DNA from: CAZGSN01 sp964371655
GTDB taxonomy: Bacteria; Desulfobacterota; Binatia; HRBIN30
Direction of reading: 5' to 3'
Assembly: GCA_964371655.1 (NCBI GenBank)
Contig: CAYJOD010000152.1
Span: forward strand, 1 to 7,185
DNA length: 7,185 nt
The notes below the pieces were generated by a model. The model saw only the letters and a program-made list of their open reading frames with translations. It ran no database searches and was not told the DNA's origin. Of this stretch, positions 1 through 5,731 are shown one piece after another. The first letter of the stretch is position 1; each line of letters begins with the position of its first letter. Both the position numbers and the translations under genes were made by a program.

Positions 1-40
1 ATGCCCCCCCCCCCCCGCCCGGGGGCTGGTCCCCCCCGCC
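1..40. other. C/G homopolymer at the edge, probable assembly or contig-end artefact
   Basis: The first bases are runs of C broken by a few G and T. In the dnaE2 frame they give a Gly/Pro/Arg tail that no longer resembles DnaE2, whereas the family match is good up to about position 55 (PIDVQR). This looks like low-quality sequence at a contig end. The dnaE2 truncation is therefore likely technical rather than biological. Confidence 0.6.
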
Positions 41-2595
41 CACTCCCCGCGCCAACGCTGCACATCGATCGGCAACACCTTCAACCCGTGGCGCTGCGCG
101 TCCTTCACCAGCGTCGCCGGGTGATAGAAGCCGAGCGGCCAGTTATTGAGCAGCGCGCACGTGAAGGCGGCCAAATGGTGCGCGCGCAGATAGGCGGAGG
201 CATAGGCGAGCAGCGCGAAGCTGGCGGCGTGGCTCTCCGGAAAGCCGTAGAGCGCGAACGAGGTGATGCTGCGCACGACGTCGTCCTGCGCCTTGCCAAC
301 GATGCCGCGCTTGGCGATGCCGCGGCGCAGACGCGCCTCGATCTGCTGCATGCGTTCGCCGGAGCGCTTGAAGCCCATGGCGCGCCGTAGCTCTTCCGCT
401 TCCCCGCCGCTGAAATCGGCCAAGGTCATCGCCATGCGCAGCAGCTGCTCCTGAAAGATCGGCACCCCGAGCGTGCGCTTGAGGATCGGCTCGAGGTCGG
501 GGTGCGCGTACGTCACCGGCTCGCTTCCGTTTCGACGATTCAGGTACGGATGCACCATCTGCCCGACGATCGGACCAGGGCGAATGATCGCGACCTCGAC
601 GACGAGGTCGTAGAAGCACCGCGGCTGCAGGCGCGGCAGCGTCGCCATCTGCGCGCGGCTCTCGACCTGAAACACGCCGATGGTGTCGGCCCGGCGCAGC
701 ATGGCGTAGGTCTGCGGATCATCGGGCGGCAGATGCGCGAGATCGACCTCCACCTTTTCATGGGTGCGGATCAGCGGAATCGCATCTTCGAGCACGGCCA
801 TCATGCCGAGCCCGAGCAGATCGACCTTGATGATGCCGAGGTCGGCACAGTCGTCCTTGTCCCATTGCACGACGACACGTCCGGGCATCGACGCCGGCTC
901 CAGCGGCACCACCGCATCGAGGCGCCCGGCCGCGATCACCATGCCGCCGGAATGCTGGCCGAGATGGCGCGGCAGGTTTTGGATCTCCCCGACCAGCTCG
1001 ACTAGCTGGCGCACGCGCGGCGCCTGCGCGTCGACACCACCGGCCTTGAGCTGCGCCACGAGATCATCGGACTGGTCGTGGAACTCGAAGCGGTGCAGCA
1101 ACTTCGACAAACGATCGACTTGATCGAGGGTGAAGCCCAACGCCTTGCCGACTTCGCGGATGGCGCTGCGGGTACGATAGGTAATGACGTTGGCGGTCAT
1201 CGCCGCGCCGCGTTCGCCGTAGCGCCGATAGACATACTGAATGACCTTCTCGCGCTGGGAGCCGCTGGGTAGGTCGATGTCGATGTCGGGCCATTCGCCG
1301 CGCTGCTCCGAAAGGAAGCGCTCGAAGAGCAGATCCATGCCGACGGCGTCGACAGCGGTGATGCCGAGGGAGTAACACACCGCCGAGTTGGCCGCCGAGC
1401 CGCGCCCTTGCGCCAAGATCCCCTGCTCGTGGCAGAAGCGCACGATGTCCCAAACGATGAGGAAGTAGCCTTCGAGGTTGAGCTTGCCGATGATGTGCAG
1501 CTCGTGCTCGAGCTGGCGGCGCACCTTCTCCGAGATGCGTCCGTAACGCTCGCGGGCGCCGGCATACGTCAGCGCGCGCAGGCAGCTCGCCGGCGTCTCC
1601 CCCGCCGACAGCGGATACTCCGGGAAGCGGTAGCCGAGGTCGGCGAGAGTGAACTCGCACTGCTCGGCGATGCGCTGCGTATTGGCGATCGCCTCCGGTA
1701 GATCGCGAAACAGCGCCGCCATTTCGGCCGGCGTCTTGAGGTGACGTTCGGCGTTGTTCAGCAGCAAGCGCCCGGCGGCATCGAGCGTGGTCTTGCGGTG
1801 AATACAGGTGAGGATATCGAGCAACCGCCGCCCGTCGGCGGTAGCGTGGCGCACGTCGTTGGTGGCGACGAGTGGAATCTTGTAGTGGCGCGCGACGTCG
1901 ACGAGGACGCGGTTGCAACGTTCTTCGTCGGCATCGAGGTGGCGTTGCAGGTCGAGGTAGAGGCGGTTGGGGAACAGGGACTGCAAACGACAGACGAGAG
2001 ACTGCAGACTGGAAGCATCGGCCCTCACCCTAACCCTCGCCCGTGCCGGAGTTGGCACGGGCGAGGGGAGCTTGCTTCCCACATCTTGAAAGACCTCACG
2101 CACGAGACAAATCAGTCCCTCGCTGTGTCCTTCCAAATCCTCCCAGGTCGCGCCCGACTCGCCCTTCGGCGCGCGCAGCTTGGCTTGCGTGATCAACTGG
2201 CAGAGGTTCTGGTACCCGGTGCGAGTAGCGGCAAGGAGAAGAATGGGTAGGTTAACAGTCGGTCGTTCACAGTCGACAGCCGTTCGTAGGCCAGCGACTG
2301 TCGACTGTCGACTGTCGACTGCCAACTTACCTAACGTCAGCTCTGCTCCAACGATCGCCCGCACCCCAGCCTTCTTCGCCGCTTGATGAAACCGCGGAGC
2401 ACCGTAGACACCGTCACGATCACCGAGGGCAATCGCCGAGTAGCCAAACGCCGCGGCGTGCTCGATCAGATCCTCGGGCAACGAAGCACCTTGCAGGAAG
2501 GAGAAGGCGCTGCGGGTGCGGAGCTCAATGTAAGAAGTCGAAGAGTCGAAGGTCGAAGGTCGAAGGTCAGAAAATTTCCGCTGCCGCCGTTCCAT
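1..2595 (-). CDS. dnaE2: Error-prone DNA polymerase III alpha subunit DnaE2, 3' end cut off
   Basis: Translesion polymerase of the ImuA-ImuB-DnaE2 mutasome. One open frame of 865 codons runs off the left edge; the family is usually about 1,050 residues, so roughly the last fifth is missing. The PHP domain spans about residues 22-310 (FSFLQGAS, GDRDGVYG, VGAEL, LVATNDVRHAT). The position of the metal-binding HxH reads RTR, as in DnaE2 members with a degenerate PHP site. The catalytic Asp triad is intact: D437 and D439 in PDIDID, and D592 in IIKVDLLGL. RGSAANSAVCY and SFALYGFPESHAASFALLAYASAYL are typical family blocks. ATG 2595 is the only in-frame ATG before the conserved domain; an in-frame stop lies at 2623-2625. 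It starts 4 nt after the four-helix gene's stop (TAA GAAG ATG), so translational coupling is likely. Three repeat insertions add residues at about 9-21, 87-117 and 173-206 without breaking the frame. The last ~12 residues look artefactual. Confidence 0.95.
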   Translation of the reverse strand, partial: MERRQRKFSDLRPSTFDSSTSYIELRTRSAFSFLQGASLPEDLIEHAAAFGYSAIALGDRDGVYGAPRFHQAAKKAGVRAIVGAELTLGKLAVDSRQSTVAGLRTAVDCERPTVNLPILLLAATRTGYQNLCQLITQAKLRAPKGESGATWEDLEGHSEGLICLVREVFQDVGSKLPSPVPTPARARVRVRADASSLQSLVCRLQSLFPNRLYLDLQRHLDADEERCNRVLVDVARHYKIPLVATNDVRHATADGRRLLDILTCIHRKTTLDAAGRLLLNNAERHLKTPAEMAALFRDLPEAIANTQRIAEQCEFTLADLGYRFPEYPLSAGETPASCLRALTYAGARERYGRISEKVRRQLEHELHIIGKLNLEGYFLIVWDIVRFCHEQGILAQGRGSAANSAVCYSLGITAVDAVGMDLLFERFLSEQRGEWPDIDIDLPSGSQREKVIQYVYRRYGERGAAMTANVITYRTRSAIREVGKALGFTLDQVDRLSKLLHRFEFHDQSDDLVAQLKAGGVDAQAPRVRQLVELVGEIQNLPRHLGQHSGGMVIAAGRLDAVVPLEPASMPGRVVVQWDKDDCADLGIIKVDLLGLGMMAVLEDAIPLIRTHEKVEVDLAHLPPDDPQTYAMLRRADTIGVFQVESRAQMATLPRLQPRCFYDLVVEVAIIRPGPIVGQMVHPYLNRRNGSEPVTYAHPDLEPILKRTLGVPIFQEQLLRMAMTLADFSGGEAEELRRAMGFKRSGERMQQIEARLRRGIAKRGIVGKAQDDVVRSITSFALYGFPESHAASFALLAYASAYLRAHHLAAFTCALLNNWPLGFYHPATLVKDAQRHGLKVLPIDVQRWRGEWAGGTSPRAGGGGH
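1979..2013. repeat. Degenerate heptamer array inside dnaE2
   Basis: Five 7-bp units in register: GACTGCA, AACGACA, GACGAGA, GACTGCA, GACTGGA. In DnaE2 they encode a Ser/Leu/Gln-rich segment (SSLQSLVCRLQ) just before the conserved LFPNRLYLDLQRH block. The array adjoins the REP-like palindrome at 2022-2067, and together they form one insertion of about 34 residues in the PHP domain. Confidence 0.7.
2022..2080. repeat. REP-like palindromic element inserted in frame in dnaE2
   Basis: A perfect 14-bp inverted repeat (2034-2047 with 2054-2067, 6-nt loop) is flanked by CCCTCACCCTAACCCTC at 2022-2038. The same 17 bases occur inverted at 7042-7058 beside another hairpin, so this is a dispersed family. 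A weaker GGGAGC/TTCCC inverted pair follows to 2080. On the coding strand it encodes Pro/Ala/Arg/Val-rich residues (KLPSPVPTPARARVRVRA) where DnaE2 normally has a variable loop between EGLICL and the LQRH block. Confidence 0.85.
2246..2336. repeat. Heptamer inverted-repeat insertion in dnaE2 PHP domain
   Basis: Four 7-bp units CGACTGT (last one ending in C) at 2295-2322 face inverted copies (ACAGTCG, then ACAG) near 2269-2279. Outer arms GTTAACAGTCG (about 2251) and the complement of CGACTGCCAAC (2316-2326) match at 9 of 11 positions. The element encodes about residues 87-117 of DnaE2 (LAVDSRQSTV...), splitting VGAELTL from LPILLLA, which are close together in ordinary family members. Edges are approximate. 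Confidence 0.8.
2537..2568 (+). repeat. GTCGAAG heptamer array at the dnaE2 5' end
   Basis: Four GTCGAAG units (2537-2543, then 2545-2565 after one extra A) followed by a partial GTC. It is an inverted copy of the array at 2983-3024, and the two bracket the four-helix-bundle gene. In DnaE2 it encodes the non-family N-terminal residues DLRPSTFDSSTS immediately before YIELRTRSAFSFL. Confidence 0.85.
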
Positions 2596-2599
2596 CTTC

Positions 2600-2974
2600 T
2601 TACAACGACGGGATGTTGTCTTTCACGGCTACTTTCAAACGCAGGGCATGCAGCATGCCTGCAAGCGCCGCAACCTCAGACAGCAACCGCTGTGCAACCT
2701 TCTCGGCCATACACGAGAGGTCACGGCTGACCATGATGAGATACTCTGCCTCTGCCAGCGATCCCTCGGCGATATTAAGGAAGTGGGCATATTCCTGATT
2801 GCTCCGGCGTTTCGACCCCTCAGCGATATTCGTTGGAATCGAAAGAGCAGCACGTCGAAGCTGAGAGGTGAGCCCATACCTCTCTTCGCTAGGGAATCCA
2901 GACGTTTCCTTATAGATCTCCAGCACAAGGGCATGACCACGTTGCCAAACCTTCAAATCAGTGAACCGCTGCAT
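2600..2974 (-). CDS. Four-helix-bundle protein (S23 / 23S rRNA intervening sequence protein family)
   Basis: 124 residues, full length for the family. Recognised by FTDLKVWQRGHALVLEIY (4-21), FPSEERYGLTSQLRRAALSIPTNIAEG (27-53) and the YAHFLNIAEGSLAEAEYL helix (62-79). Members are all-helical, often encoded by insertions in 23S rRNA genes; the fold is shared with Avd of diversity-generating retroelements, a basic nucleic-acid-binding pentamer. The cellular role of stand-alone copies is not established. ATG 2974 is preferred over the longer frame (to 3055): it has a strong AAGGAGG 4 nt upstream, and the extra N-terminus would be translated heptamer repeat. It lies between imuB and dnaE2, where the cassette is normally tight, and is flanked by inverted heptamer arrays. 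Its stop is 4 nt from the dnaE2 ATG. No reverse transcriptase or variable-repeat pair is visible here, so a DGR role is not supported. Confidence 0.92.
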   Translation of the reverse strand: MQRFTDLKVWQRGHALVLEIYKETSGFPSEERYGLTSQLRRAALSIPTNIAEGSKRRSNQEYAHFLNIAEGSLAEAEYLIMVSRDLSCMAEKVAQRLLSEVAALAGMLHALRLKVAVKDNIPSL

Positions 2975-2978
2975 ACTG

Positions 2979-2985
2979 CCTCCTT
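2979..2985 (-). promoter_or_regulatory. Strong Shine-Dalgarno of the four-helix gene
   Basis: AAGGAGG on the minus strand, 4 nt before ATG 2974. Its AAG comes from the innermost heptamer unit (2983-2989), so the repeat array partly makes the ribosome binding site. It decides the start of the four-helix gene and is the clearest SD in the cluster; imuB and imuA have none comparable. Confidence 0.8.
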
Positions 2986-3024
2986 CGACCTTCGACCTTC
3001 GACCTTCGACTCTCGACTCTCGAC
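2983..3024 (-). repeat. Heptamer array between imuB and the four-helix gene
   Basis: Six 7-bp units in perfect register: four CTTCGAC (2983-3010) then two TCTCGAC (3011-3024). On the minus strand the unit is GTCGAAG, inverted relative to the array at 2537-2568. It ends 3 bp from the imuB stop codon and fills nearly all of the 53-bp gap between the two genes. Confidence 0.9.
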
Positions 3025-3027
3025 TCC

Positions 3028-4692
3028 TCAATCGTACACCGCCTCCACGAACCACCGCCGCGCTCCGATCTCCTGGTACAGCCGATACACGCAGCCATCA
3101 CTGAGCTGGACATCGTAATAGTCGCGGCTGTACTTGCCCTCGTTCCACCAGTCGCCATGCACGCGCCAGGGGCCGGCGGCGTGGACGACGCGGCCGGCAA
3201 GGTTTTCACCACGGACGAACTCGGGCTGATCGCGCTCACAGAAGACTTCGACCGGACACGGCGGGCGCAGGGCGCGCAGGGACAACGGAAGGGTGCTGGG
3301 GTTCGGGGGTGCGGGGGTACTGGGGTGCGGAAGTGTTGGAGCACTCGGGTACACGGGTACGGGGGTGCTGGGGTGCTGGGGTGCGGGGGTACTGGGGTAC
3401 TGGGGTGCTTCCATACCTCCGCACTCCCGCACCCCCGCACTCCCGCACCCCCGTACTCCCGCACCCCCGTACTCCCGCACTCCCAAACTCCCGCACTCCC
3501 GAACCCCCGAACCGTTGTTCAACTGAAAACCCGCCACCCCATACGCATCCGGCCGATGCGAGTCGGCGACCACCGGCACGCCGACGCGATCGGCGCCGCA
3601 GATCGCGGTCAGTCGCGCCAGAGTGACGGCGAGCCGGGCCGGAGCCGGACCGTTGGGACGGAAGAGATCGAGCTGTGCGGCGCGCAGGCGTTCGGGAAGA
3701 GCGAGAACGCGGAACGCTTCGATGGCGGCGGCGGGGGGATAGGTTTCGAGATGCACGCGCACCAACGTCAGCAAGGCTTTGGCGTCGTTGCTCGGCGCCG
3801 CCACGGCAATCGTCCGCTCGTCCCGACTCCGCGTCGCCAGCTGCAGAGACAGACGCAGGTCGCCGCAGATGAAACCGCGCAGCGCCAGACGCGCCGCCAG
3901 ACGATCGAGCAGCGCGCGCAACACGAACAGAAACGGTTCGACCGTGTCGATGCCGTAGTCGAGCTCGGCGCTCTCCTCGAAGTGCAGCGGCTGCGCCCGC
4001 GCCAGCAGCGGATGCTCGTCTTCGCCGCGGGCACGATGCAGCAGCAACGTCCCTTCCGGACCAAGCCGAGCTCCGACCGCATTTGCCGGCAGGGCGGCAA
4101 GATCGCCGATGCTGCGGATGCCCCAGCGCTGCAACGTCAGCGCCAGCTGCGGGCTGGGATCGAGCCACCCCACCGGCACCGGTGCGAGAAAGCTCCACTC
4201 CTCTCCCGGCGGAATCACCGCGACACCGCCACCGTTGCGCGCCGCAAGACAAGCCGCCACCTTCGATCCGGCAATACCCACAGAGGCATCGACACCCAGC
4301 GCTGCGGCCCGGCGCGCCAGGGCGCCGGCGATCTGCGACTCCGATTCGTAGAGCGCGCCCAACCCGTGCAGGTCGAGGTAGACGACCCCTTCCCCGACGT
4401 CTTCGACGCGCGGCGAGAACGACTCGGCAGCATCACACAAGGCAGCTTGTGCCGCCCGCAGAGCATCCGCGGAACTTGGCCGGACGATGAGATCGGTATC
4501 GATGCTTACGGCCTGTGCCGCGGAAAGTCCGGCACTCACACCATGCCGTGCCGCCGCCGCTGAAACCGCCAGCAGCGAGGCGCGCGGCCCGACCCCGTCG
4601 GCAACCGCCACCGCTTCCCCGCGTAGCTCGGCATGCGAACGCAGCAATGCGGCGAGCGCGAAATCGGGAACGTAAAGGCAGGCGAGACGCAT
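3028..4692 (-). CDS. imuB: ImuB, catalytically dead Y-family polymerase homologue (mutasome hub)
   Basis: 554 residues. In the mutasome ImuB bridges DnaE2, ImuA and the beta clamp. N-terminal Y-family region: the first catalytic motif reads LYVPDF (6-11), with Tyr and Pro where the Asps should be. The SIDE motif reads DVGE (98-101), losing Asp but keeping Glu. This degeneration is typical of ImuB. QLDLF at 340-344 matches the beta-clamp-binding pentapeptide. The C-terminal ImuB signature RDYYDVQLSDGCVYRLY...RRWFVEAVYD (523-554) ends at the stop. Residues about 394-468 are encoded by an octamer inverted-repeat array: GVRxYGGA-type 8-residue repeats, then PxxPSTPA-type repeats, placed between SHRPDAYGVAGF and LSLRALRPP. 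ATG 4692 gives the family N-terminus MRLACLYVPDF. The frame extends upstream to 5082 only as read-through of imuA and the repeat. No SD is visible before 4692 because the octamer array lies there. The imuA stop is 25 bp upstream. Confidence 0.95.
   Translation of the reverse strand: MRLACLYVPDFALAALLRSHAELRGEAVAVADGVGPRASLLAVSAAAARHGVSAGLSAAQAVSIDTDLIVRPSSADALRAAQAALCDAAESFSPRVEDVGEGVVYLDLHGLGALYESESQIAGALARRAAALGVDASVGIAGSKVAACLAARNGGGVAVIPPGEEWSFLAPVPVGWLDPSPQLALTLQRWGIRSIGDLAALPANAVGARLGPEGTLLLHRARGEDEHPLLARAQPLHFEESAELDYGIDTVEPFLFVLRALLDRLAARLALRGFICGDLRLSLQLATRSRDERTIAVAAPSNDAKALLTLVRVHLETYPPAAAIEAFRVLALPERLRAAQLDLFRPNGPAPARLAVTLARLTAICGADRVGVPVVADSHRPDAYGVAGFQLNNGSGVRECGSLGVREYGGAGVRGCGSAGVRECGGMEAPQYPSTPAPQHPSTPVPVYPSAPTLPHPSTPAPPNPSTLPLSLRALRPPCPVEVFCERDQPEFVRGENLAGRVVHAAGPWRVHGDWWNEGKYSRDYYDVQLSDGCVYRLYQEIGARRWFVEAVYD
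3291..3514. repeat. 28-unit octamer inverted-repeat array inside imuB
   Basis: Fifteen G-rich 8-bp units (GGGTGCTG, GGGTGCGG, GGGTACTG and variants) at 3291-3410 are followed without loss of register by thirteen C-rich units (CCGCACTC, CCGCACCC, CCGTACTC and variants) at 3411-3514. The halves are mutually inverted, so the strand can fold into a hairpin of about 110 bp, and each arm is rich in runs of 3-5 G on one strand (G-quadruplex potential). Three units make 24 bp, giving the 8-residue protein periodicity in ImuB. Confidence 0.93.
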
Positions 4693-4704
4693 GGGAAGGG
4701 TCCG

Positions 4705-4797
4705 AGGGATCAAGGGATCAAGGGTTCGAGGATTCGAGGATTCGAGCGATGTAGGCCCCTTGAGCCCTAGAACCCTTGATCCCTTGCACCCTTGCAC
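4705..4797. repeat. Octamer inverted-repeat array across the imuA-imuB junction
   Basis: Five units at 4705-4744 (AGGGATCA twice, AGGGTTCG, AGGATTCG twice) face five inverted units at 4758-4797 (CCTTGAGC, CCTAGAAC, CCTTGATC, CCTTGCAC twice). A perfect 15-bp inverted repeat is embedded (4712-4726 with 4771-4785). The architecture is that of the imuB array with a different unit. It supplies the imuA stop codon and C-terminal residues and replaces the normal spacer/RBS of imuB. Confidence 0.9.
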
Positions 4798-5479
4798 ACA
4801 GTGAGAGCTGAGAGCTGACAGCTCTCGTCTGCCCGAGCTTATCGCGCACCAGCTGCGCCGAGATTTGAAAGCCATCGAAGAGCGGCCACAGGCTGCGCCG
4901 CCACAACACGTTGCGTTGTCGCAGCTGCAGACCCAGGGCAGAGAAGCTGCCGGCAACACGGTAAGGGGCAAGGATGAGCAGCGGCGTGTGCGACAGCTCG
5001 GCGGCGCGCAGCAGGCGTGGCCAGACATTGTCCCGCAGCCGGCGCGGCGGCGTCGCACCAAAGTCGAGAGCCACCACGCCAAAACCGCCGGCTTGCAGCA
5101 GTAGCTCGGTGCAACGTACCGCTTCCTTCACCGACGGCGGACGCACCCACAGCAGACGTCGCAAGTCGGCTCCGGCTGCCGCCACCGATGCCGGGTGCAA
5201 CGCGTCGGCCACATCGACACAGGCGGTGATCTCACCGCGGCGCGTCGCCGCCGCCAGCAAGGTCAGCAACAGAGAAGTCTTGCCCGATGATTGCGCTCCA
5301 ACGATCTCACTGACACGCCCGCATGGCAGACCACCGGCGCAGAGAGCGTCAATGCCGGCAATCCCGCTCGACATGCGGCGCACCGCCCCGGAGCTGGTGC
5401 GTCCGACATGCACCTGCCCCGAGAGGTCGAGCGCCTCGACGAGGCGAGCCGCGGCGGAAGAATGAGTGAAGATCGGCAC
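4718..5479 (-). CDS. imuA: ImuA, RecA-like SOS mutagenesis accessory protein
   Basis: 253 residues. ImuA is a RecA-fold partner of ImuB and DnaE2 in damage-induced mutagenesis. SGIAGIDALCAGGLPCGRVSEIVG (38-61) is the RecA/ImuA lead-in. The Walker A motif GAQSSGKT is residues 61-68. The Walker-B-like strand is VVALD at 135-139. LILAPYR and RRSLWPLFDGFQI...LVRDKLGQTR (to about 219) complete the family part. Residues about 220-253 are translated heptamer and octamer repeats, so the natural C-terminus has been replaced. The start is GTG 5479, directly after an in-frame TGA. No clear SD is seen; the GGTGAG overlapping the start is too close. The next in-frame ATG (residue 36) would cost part of the N-terminus but keep the P-loop, so it cannot be excluded. 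First gene of the imuA-imuB-(four-helix)-dnaE2 operon. Its stop lies in the repeat, 25 bp before imuB. Confidence 0.9.
   Translation of the reverse strand: MPIFTHSSAAARLVEALDLSGQVHVGRTSSGAVRRMSSGIAGIDALCAGGLPCGRVSEIVGAQSSGKTSLLLTLLAAATRRGEITACVDVADALHPASVAAAGADLRRLLWVRPPSVKEAVRCTELLLQAGGFGVVALDFGATPPRRLRDNVWPRLLRAAELSHTPLLILAPYRVAGSFSALGLQLRQRNVLWRRSLWPLFDGFQISAQLVRDKLGQTRAVSSQLSLCARVQGIKGSRAQGAYIARILESSNP
4803..4826. repeat. Three heptamers plus palindrome near the imuA 3' end
   Basis: GAGAGCT (4803-4809), GAGAGCT (4810-4816) and GACAGCT (4817-4823) in register. GAGAGCTG and CAGCTCTC around one A form a perfect palindrome at 4810-4826. They encode AVSSQLSL in ImuA, right after the last family-like residues VRDKLGQTR, and adjoin the octamer array. 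Confidence 0.75.
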
Positions 5480-5486
5480 TCACCAG

Positions 5487-5529
5487 TTTTCGCCTAATTT
5501 TCGCCCTAGGGCAACCGGAGATATCTCCG
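5487..5529 (-). promoter_or_regulatory. Candidate operator region upstream of imuA
   Basis: Three ordered elements lie just upstream of the GTG. First is an 8-bp direct repeat TTTTCGCC at 5487-5494 and 5498-5505 with an 11-bp period. Then come a perfect 10-bp palindrome GCCCTAGGGC (5503-5512) and a perfect 14-bp palindrome CGGAGATATCTCCG (5516-5529). imuA operons are normally LexA-controlled. The 11-bp direct-repeat spacing recalls the GTTC-N7-GTTC LexA boxes of Alphaproteobacteria, though the sequence is different. The LexA assignment is inference; no convincing -35/-10 pair was found. Confidence 0.4.
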
Positions 5530-5631
5530 CCTGAAATTCGCAGTAAGTTTGAACCTTCGATCGTAGCCGCGCTCGCCAGAGGTTGTCTCACAACTGGCAG
5601 GGCGCGCAGCCGGGAACCCCTCCGCCCCAAA

Positions 5632-5666
5632 GCGGGAGCAAGCTCCCGCACTCCAAAGGGTGCGGG
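5632..5666. repeat. Two overlapping, mutually exclusive hairpins
   Basis: GCGGGAGC (5632-5639) pairs with GCTCCCGC (5642-5649). CCCGCAC (5645-5651) pairs with GTGCGGG (5660-5666). The shared CCCGC allows only one stem at a time. This layout occurs in dispersed REP-like elements; without a T-run there is no basis to call it a terminator or attenuator. Confidence 0.65.
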
Positions 5667-5713
5667 AAAGGAGAAGGGGTCCGATCATTCGGTGCGGGGA
5701 GCCACTTTGGACT

Positions 5714-5731
5714 GCGGCGGCTTGCCGCCGC
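5714..5731. repeat. REP-like palindrome GCGGCGGC-TT-GCCGCCGC
   Basis: Perfect 8-bp arms around TT, followed by a second ACTGCGGCG at 5738-5746 that repeats the bases entering the first arm (5712-5720). Elements of this form, translated as ...ESGGKPPQSK..., are familiar between genes of several GC-rich phyla. Confidence 0.7.

Noticed and set aside
1..390. Plus-strand open frame from the first base
   Set aside because: It is antisense to well-conserved DnaE2 codons and starts in the poly-C artefact; the composition is typical of GC-rich shadow frames.
1..2595. dnaE2 as a pseudogene because of its many insertions
   Set aside because: The frame is continuous over 865 codons, the catalytic Asp triad is intact, and truncation coincides with the sequence edge.
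2600..2974. Avd component of a diversity-generating retroelement
   Set aside because: The fold family is shared, but no reverse transcriptase, template/variable repeat pair or target gene is seen in the window.
2975..3055. 27-residue N-terminal extension of the four-helix protein
   Set aside because: It would translate the heptamer array and overlap imuB; a strong Shine-Dalgarno marks ATG 2974.
3291..3514. CRISPR array
   Set aside because: Units are contiguous 8-mers without spacers, and the two halves are mutually inverted.
3157..4563. Long plus-strand frame of 468 codons
   Set aside because: It is antisense to imuB, with low-complexity Arg/Gln-rich content. The minus-strand frame has the ImuB N-terminus, clamp motif and C-terminal signature.
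4693..5082. N-terminal extension of ImuB by 130 residues
   Set aside because: It only reads through imuA out of frame and the octamer array. The family N-terminus begins at ATG 4692.
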